Below, piece by piece: positions 59,458 through 64,000 of a DNA stretch of 64,000 nucleotides (position 1 is its first letter; each line of letters opens with the position of its first letter). Under the pieces are notes generated by a model, which was not told where the DNA came from, did no database searches, and saw nothing but the letters and a program-made list of their open reading frames with translations. This stretch comes from Tritrichomonas musculus. Lineage: Eukaryota > Parabasalia > Tritrichomonadida > Tritrichomonadidae. The DNA lies in NCBI GenBank assembly GCA_039105265.1, contig JAPFFF010000037.1:1446036-1510035 (forward strand), given 5' to 3'. Made by a program: the position numbers and the translations under genes.

Positions 59458-60255
59458 ATGGAATTACCACCAAGTGTTAAAACTCTTTATCCTAATCGAG
59501 ATAATATAGTTAATGATGGTAATACACCTCTTCCAATCGAGCAAAGAATTGTTATCAAGTATTTCTTCCTGAAAGGATGGGGATACAAAAAAATTACAAC
59601 AGAGTTAACAGATACATTAGAAGATGACGCTCTTAGTATGTCAACAATCCAACGATGGGTCAACAGGTTCAAAAGTGGAGATTTATCATGCAATGATTTA
59701 GAACGCGAAGGAAGGCCAAATTTGGATATATCTGATACTATTTCAGCCATTTTGCAAGATGAACCTTATTCAACTGCAAAAAGTATTGCATCACGATTAT
59801 GTTGCTCTGTTCCAACGGTTATTTTCAATTTAACCGATGTCCTTCATTTGAAAAGGTTTATCAGAAGATGGGTCCCTCATCAACTCACCCCGGAAAATAA
59901 GATCGAACGAGTTGAAAAATCAAGAGCACTTTTGAAAACATTGTACTCTTGTCAAGAAAATAATTTCATCTCACTAATAACCTTAGATGAATCATGGTTC
60001 TATTTTGATTATGAAACAAATGCTATGTATGCACCATCAATTGAAAAAGTTCCACCAAGAGTTCTGAAAAAAATTGGTTCAAAAAAATGCATGATCACAA
60101 TTGCTTTCAGTGGAGACCGTTTAATATGTATTGATGCACTTCCAAAAGGGATCAAATTCAATCAAGAATATTTCATTACCAATATTCTTGATGAAATTTG
60201 CCAATTCATTCATCATGGAGATCATAATATCCGAATTAAACAGTTCATTCAGTAG
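59458..60255 (+). CDS. chimeric Maverick-mariner ORF, units 3/4
   Basis: Identical to 51,434-52,231; crosses the junction at 59,537/59,538. Confidence 0.75.
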   Translation: MELPPSVKTLYPNRDNIVNDGNTPLPIEQRIVIKYFFLKGWGYKKITTELTDTLEDDALSMSTIQRWVNRFKSGDLSCNDLEREGRPNLDISDTISAILQDEPYSTAKSIASRLCCSVPTVIFNLTDVLHLKRFIRRWVPHQLTPENKIERVEKSRALLKTLYSCQENNFISLITLDESWFYFDYETNAMYAPSIEKVPPRVLKKIGSKKCMITIAFSGDRLICIDALPKGIKFNQEYFITNILDEICQFIHHGDHNIRIKQFIQ

Positions 60256-60396
60256 TATATACGAGTCGGTTTCCGTTGGGGCCACGCTACGCTTAAGCCC
60301 ACACGTCAACACGAACTCGTGATAAAAATAAAAAATAAAAAAAAAAAAAAAAAAAAAAAAATAAAAAAAAAAAAATAAAAAAATTTTTTCTTCAAC

Positions 60397-60733
60397 TTGT
60401 TTTTTTCTTGAAGTACTACTAGGGACCTAAACAACTACCTCGGGTCCCCACTACTACTAGGGACCTAAACAACTACCTCGGGTCCCCACTACTTGTTTTT
60501 TCTTGAAGTACTACTAGGGACCTAAACAACTACCTCGGGTCCCCACTACTTGTTTTTTCTTGAAGTACTACTAGGGACCTAAACAACTACCTCGGGTCCC
60601 CACTACTTGTTTTTTCTTGAAGTACTACTAGGGACCTAAACAACTACCTCGGGTCCCCACTACTACTAGGGACCTAAACAACTACCTCGGGTCCCCACTA
60701 CTACTAGGGACCTAAACAACTACCTCGGGTCCC
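60397..60733. repeat. hairpin minisatellite, unit 4
   Basis: Same seven copies as in unit 1, preceded by the foldable segment and A-rich tract. Confidence 0.9.
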
Positions 60734-60982
60734 TCATAGTCTATTTTGATGTTCAGCTATAGAGATACGTGCACCAATTGACTTCAATAATAACTTAGCT
60801 TTTTCAATGTCTTCAAAGAGTTCTTTGTATGACTTGATTATATTTATCATTATTTCGAATTGACTAGCTATTTTATTATCATCTTCATTCATACATTTTC
60901 CAAATATCTTGTCTTTAATAACTTTAAATCTTGCATATAGAGCTTCTGCGTCATTATTCAGTCCGTTAATAGCGCTATTCAT
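60734..60982 (-). CDS. small helical ORF, array unit 4
   Basis: Identical to 48,698-48,946. Confidence 0.5.
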   Translation of the reverse strand: MNSAINGLNNDAEALYARFKVIKDKIFGKCMNEDDNKIASQFEIMINIIKSYKELFEDIEKAKLLLKSIGARISIAEHQNRL

Positions 60983-61023
60983 TTAAGACAAAAATAAAAA
61001 AAATAACAATAAAATAAAAGAAG

Positions 61024-61269
61024 TTAAATTTTACTAAGTAGTTCGTCTATATGAGGTAGTTCAGTTTTTTCAGTTTGAACACCTACATCTAGAAGTTCTT
61101 CTTTCTCTTCTTCTTCTTTCTCTTGATGTTCATAATAGTTTTTATACAAGTTTACTCGCTTTTTTTTCTTTGGAAACTTGATAACGTTTTTTTCTTTGTC
61201 ATCGAGAGGATAATAAAGAGGTCCTTTATCATCAATTCCTTCAACAATGATTGTCCCCCACTTGCTCAT
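61024..61269 (-). CDS. small acidic/basic ORF, array unit 4
   Basis: Identical to 48,988-49,233. Confidence 0.5.
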   Translation of the reverse strand: MSKWGTIIVEGIDDKGPLYYPLDDKEKNVIKFPKKKKRVNLYKNYYEHQEKEEEEKEELLDVGVQTEKTELPHIDELLSKI

Positions 61270-61320
61270 ACAAAAATAAAAATGAAATGAAAATATTTAA
61301 ATCATTCAAAAAGTGAGAAA

Positions 61321-61656
61321 ATGTCATTTGTACCACTCAAAGGCTTTACTAACGACTATGAGATATTGAATAGGTACCCCTTTACTATAAGACGTAAGAG
61401 TAATCATTTTATATGCAAAGATGCAAAACATATTAAGGGGTATATACGTGTATGTCTAAATGGCGACTACTACTTGAAACATGTACTTATAGCAAGACAG
61501 TTCATACCTAATGATGACCCACAACATAAAATAGAGGTAGACCATATCAATAGGAATAGGGCTGACTACCATCTAAGCAACTTAAGATGGATAACCCCAA
61601 CTGATAGTAACTATAACAGGGATATGCCCAAAATTATAAATGCGAGGGCAGATTAA
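61321..61656 (+). CDS. HNH-type protein, array unit 4
   Basis: Identical to 49,285-49,620. Confidence 0.75.
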   Translation: MSFVPLKGFTNDYEILNRYPFTIRRKSNHFICKDAKHIKGYIRVCLNGDYYLKHVLIARQFIPNDDPQHKIEVDHINRNRADYHLSNLRWITPTDSNYNRDMPKIINARAD

Positions 61657-61885
61657 CTATATATAGTTCTAAGAACTCCAAAGCAAAGTGTTCAATTCGA
61701 CCTAAAAAATCAACATCATTATCTATCCTCATTATTTGAAGATGTTCAGGTTTGAAATACTGAGCTGATAATTCTTTTATAGTCTTCATCAATTTTTTTC
61801 TTCTAGTTTCATCACTCTCTACATTATATTCATGGATGTTCGATAGAATTCTAACGAGGATATACATACGGTCTGATTGAGACAT
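61634..61885 (-). CDS. small ORF, array unit 4
   Basis: Identical to 49,598-49,849. Confidence 0.5.
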   Translation of the reverse strand: MSQSDRMYILVRILSNIHEYNVESDETRRKKLMKTIKELSAQYFKPEHLQIMRIDNDVDFLGRIEHFALEFLELYIVNLPSHL

Positions 61886-61900
61886 TTTATAATGATAAAA

Positions 61901-63448
61901 ATGACAAGTGATAAAGGCACACAAACTAAACCTAACAATAAAATACAACTACTACAATGTACTTTTAAATTTCGACCTAAACTAGTTGATAGAGATGTTG
62001 CAAGATTAACAAGAGGTTTGGGTCAAACTATATGGAAGTTCTCTAATAATCAAATAAATCTACAAAAATTATATGAGACATATTTAAATACTAGTATAGC
62101 TTTTAAAGACGTACTTGAATTTGCTAATAGACTCAAGAGAGAGAGACCAAAAGCAAAATTTACAGGTTGTGTTTTTGCAATTAAGAAAAATCAAGATGAT
62201 AAAGATGAACATGGACATTACATAACAGTATTAAAGCCATATCAATATACTCTCCAGGAATCAACAACAGGTATATTAACAGAGATAAAATTACATTATG
62301 ATATTATCAACATAAGGATATCTCGAATGAAGACTGAGGAGGAAAAACAAGCAGCTAGAGAACTGAGAGAGCAGATGAAAGAAAGAACATTGAAAAGTGA
62401 TAAGAAAGAATATAAAACTAGAGGTATTCAAACAGATGATATACCAGAATTGGCTCCATTACCCAGACCTCCAACTTTAAATCGAAATGATTATCATCTT
62501 AACCTTAGGAAAATCGGTAGGAACCGACCCACAAATGTTGAGCCACCAACAAGGGACCAAAATCAAAACAGAATTCAACTTTTACTTCAAAGTAGTACAA
62601 ATTTAGACGAGGATGATAGACCTAAGAAAAAATCAAAACAACCTAAGACAAAATCAAAACGACCTCGTTCACCTTCACCTCCACCTCCACCACCTCCTCC
62701 TCCTTCATCACCACCTCCACAGTTTCCATCATCGCATACCTCTCGAGGTACTAGTCCTCCTCCAAGAGAACCCCGTATGACACCACAGAAGACAGGAGAG
62801 TATACAGTAGACCAAAGACGTCATAAAATTCATGATTGGAGGAGTTTAGTCAATGATGAAAATATAGAAGAAGATGTTATTGATGACTACTTGAAACTTC
62901 TATATAACAAAGGAAAGAGATTGAATAAACAACCTGGTCAAAATGAGGCAGAGTTTGATAAAAAGAAAATATTGGTTTTACCTACTGCATTTTATACCCT
63001 CCTTTCTAGAGCATATGAGACTAATGATATGGAAAAAATACATGAACTGATGAAAAGTCCTATCTCAGGTAAACAGTCATTTTCACATTTCGATAAAGTA
63101 TTTGTCCCCATTTGTTCAGATGGAGAACATTGGGTTTTATGTATTGTTCGATATTCAAAGAAAATAATCGAATGCTATGACTCTGAGAATAAGTCAATGG
63201 CACCAGAGGTAAAGACACTTAATAAGTGGATCAATATTTCAGGAACAGGTAAGTTAAAAGCAAAATATTATGATGTACCTAGTCAAAGGAATAACAAGGA
63301 TTGTGGAGTGTTTCTAATGGAATCTTGTCGTACCTTTTTGCATGAAGGAAATGGTAAGTTTAAACAACGCAATATGCCAGATATTAGAAAGAGAATACTT
63401 CGAGAACTTCAAAACAATGAATTAGAAACAGATGTTGTATATAAATAA
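61901..63448 (+). CDS. Ulp1/adenain-type protease, array unit 4
   Basis: Identical to 49,865-51,412. Confidence 0.8.
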   Translation: MTSDKGTQTKPNNKIQLLQCTFKFRPKLVDRDVARLTRGLGQTIWKFSNNQINLQKLYETYLNTSIAFKDVLEFANRLKRERPKAKFTGCVFAIKKNQDDKDEHGHYITVLKPYQYTLQESTTGILTEIKLHYDIINIRISRMKTEEEKQAARELREQMKERTLKSDKKEYKTRGIQTDDIPELAPLPRPPTLNRNDYHLNLRKIGRNRPTNVEPPTRDQNQNRIQLLLQSSTNLDEDDRPKKKSKQPKTKSKRPRSPSPPPPPPPPPSSPPPQFPSSHTSRGTSPPPREPRMTPQKTGEYTVDQRRHKIHDWRSLVNDENIEEDVIDDYLKLLYNKGKRLNKQPGQNEAEFDKKKILVLPTAFYTLLSRAYETNDMEKIHELMKSPISGKQSFSHFDKVFVPICSDGEHWVLCIVRYSKKIIECYDSENKSMAPEVKTLNKWINISGTGKLKAKYYDVPSQRNNKDCGVFLMESCRTFLHEGNGKFKQRNMPDIRKRILRELQNNELETDVVYK

Positions 63449-63469
63449 AGACTTTTTATTCAACTCGAA

Positions 63470-64000
63470 ATGGAATTACCACCAAGTGTTAAAACTCTTT
63501 ATCCTAATCGAGATAATATAGTTAATGATGGTAATACACCTCTTCCAATCGAGCAAAGAATTGTTATCAAGTATTTCTTCCTGAAAGGATGGGGATACAA
63601 AAAAATTACAACAGAGTTAACAGATACATTAGAAGATGACGCTCTTAGTATGTCAACAATCCAACGATGGGTCAACAGGTTCAAAAGTGGAGATTTATCA
63701 TGCAATGATTTAGAACGCGAAGGAAGGCCAAATTTGGATATATCTGATACTATTTCAGCCATTTTGCAAGATGAACCTTATTCAACTGCAAAAAGTATTG
63801 CATCACGATTATGTTGCTCTGTTCCAACGGTTATTTTCAATTTAACCGATGTCCTTCATTTGAAAAGGTTTATCAGAAGATGGGTCCCTCATCAACTCAC
63901 CCCGGAAAATAAGATCGAACGAGTTGAAAAATCAAGAGCACTTTTGAAAACATTGTACTCTTGTCAAGAAAATAATTTCATCTCACTAATAACCTTAGAT
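63470..64000 (+). CDS. chimeric Maverick-mariner ORF, units 4/5, cut by window end
   Basis: Same as 51,434-52,231 as far as it goes. The frame is still open at the window edge, so the array continues. Confidence 0.7.
   Translation, partial: MELPPSVKTLYPNRDNIVNDGNTPLPIEQRIVIKYFFLKGWGYKKITTELTDTLEDDALSMSTIQRWVNRFKSGDLSCNDLEREGRPNLDISDTISAILQDEPYSTAKSIASRLCCSVPTVIFNLTDVLHLKRFIRRWVPHQLTPENKIERVEKSRALLKTLYSCQENNFISLITLD

Larger units (their letters stand above)
47502..64000. repeat. head-to-tail tandem array, period 4,012 bp, at least 4.1 units
   Basis: Identical sequence recurs at +4,012 throughout: units at 47,502-51,513, 51,514-55,525, 55,526-59,537 and 59,538-63,549, and a fifth starting at 63,550 and running off the window. 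I saw no difference between units in coding or non-coding parts, including A-tract pattern and minisatellite copy number. Each unit has mariner transposase sequence at its start and Maverick sequence for the rest. The left edge lies inside the transposase gene (codon 4-5). Confidence 0.95.

Overview
The window is eukaryotic, very AT-rich, and every host gene is a single uninterrupted frame. It carries gene families typical of parabasalids: a DUF3447/ankyrin-type protein, a BspA-like leucine-rich-repeat protein, a kinase fused to Sel1 repeats, Maverick (Polinton) DNA, and TCAYW initiator-like motifs a few bases upstream of several start codons. A trichomonad is the best reading. The low GC favours a Tritrichomonas-like species over Trichomonas vaginalis, but the species is inference.

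Layout. 1-26,770 is the host gene region: DUF3447 protein (partial), BspA-like LRR protein, an SDR oxidoreductase with a zinc ribbon, a roughly 1,900-residue surface glycoprotein split by one frameshift, a HECT ubiquitin ligase, the CCA-adding enzyme, a Man1/Src1-like inner-nuclear-membrane protein, a short eIF3c-like protein, and a kinase-Sel1 protein. The gaps hold relics: Sel1 and kinase scraps, a MULE transposase remnant, a DUF3447 relic, a 367-bp TA-flanked MITE and a small Maverick capsid fragment. 26,770-30,600 is non-coding, with three matching hairpins, a long-inverted-repeat element, a GC-rich double-hairpin island and a minisatellite. 30,632-36,140 is a partial Maverick with tightly packed genes (GIY-YIG-like, HNH and capsid-type proteins among them). 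36,470-38,635 is a P-element/THAP9-like transposase. 38,700-42,790 is AT-rich and holds a 1.46-kb inverted-repeat element. 42,794-44,020 is a CAMK-type kinase. 45,035-46,996 is a complete-looking pogo-like transposon with perfect 54-bp terminal repeats and a TA target duplication.

From 47,502 to the window end lies a head-to-tail array with an exact period of 4,012 bp: four full units and the start of a fifth, with no difference noticed between them. Each unit joins a C-terminally shortened mariner-type transposase, a compact GC-rich foldable segment, an A-rich tract, a seven-copy hairpin minisatellite and a Maverick fragment (small ORFs, HNH protein, Ulp1/adenain-type protease). At each unit junction a short Maverick reading frame runs in frame into the transposase, giving a chimeric ORF. 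The array and its junction ORF are the most unusual feature of the window. They point to a very recent amplification, perhaps through a circle, unless the array is an assembly artefact.

The host genes form no operon. They act in separate housekeeping roles (tRNA maturation, translation initiation, ubiquitination, nuclear envelope), signalling and surface exposure. The mobile DNA is a nest of at least five DNA-transposon types plus two Maverick lineages.
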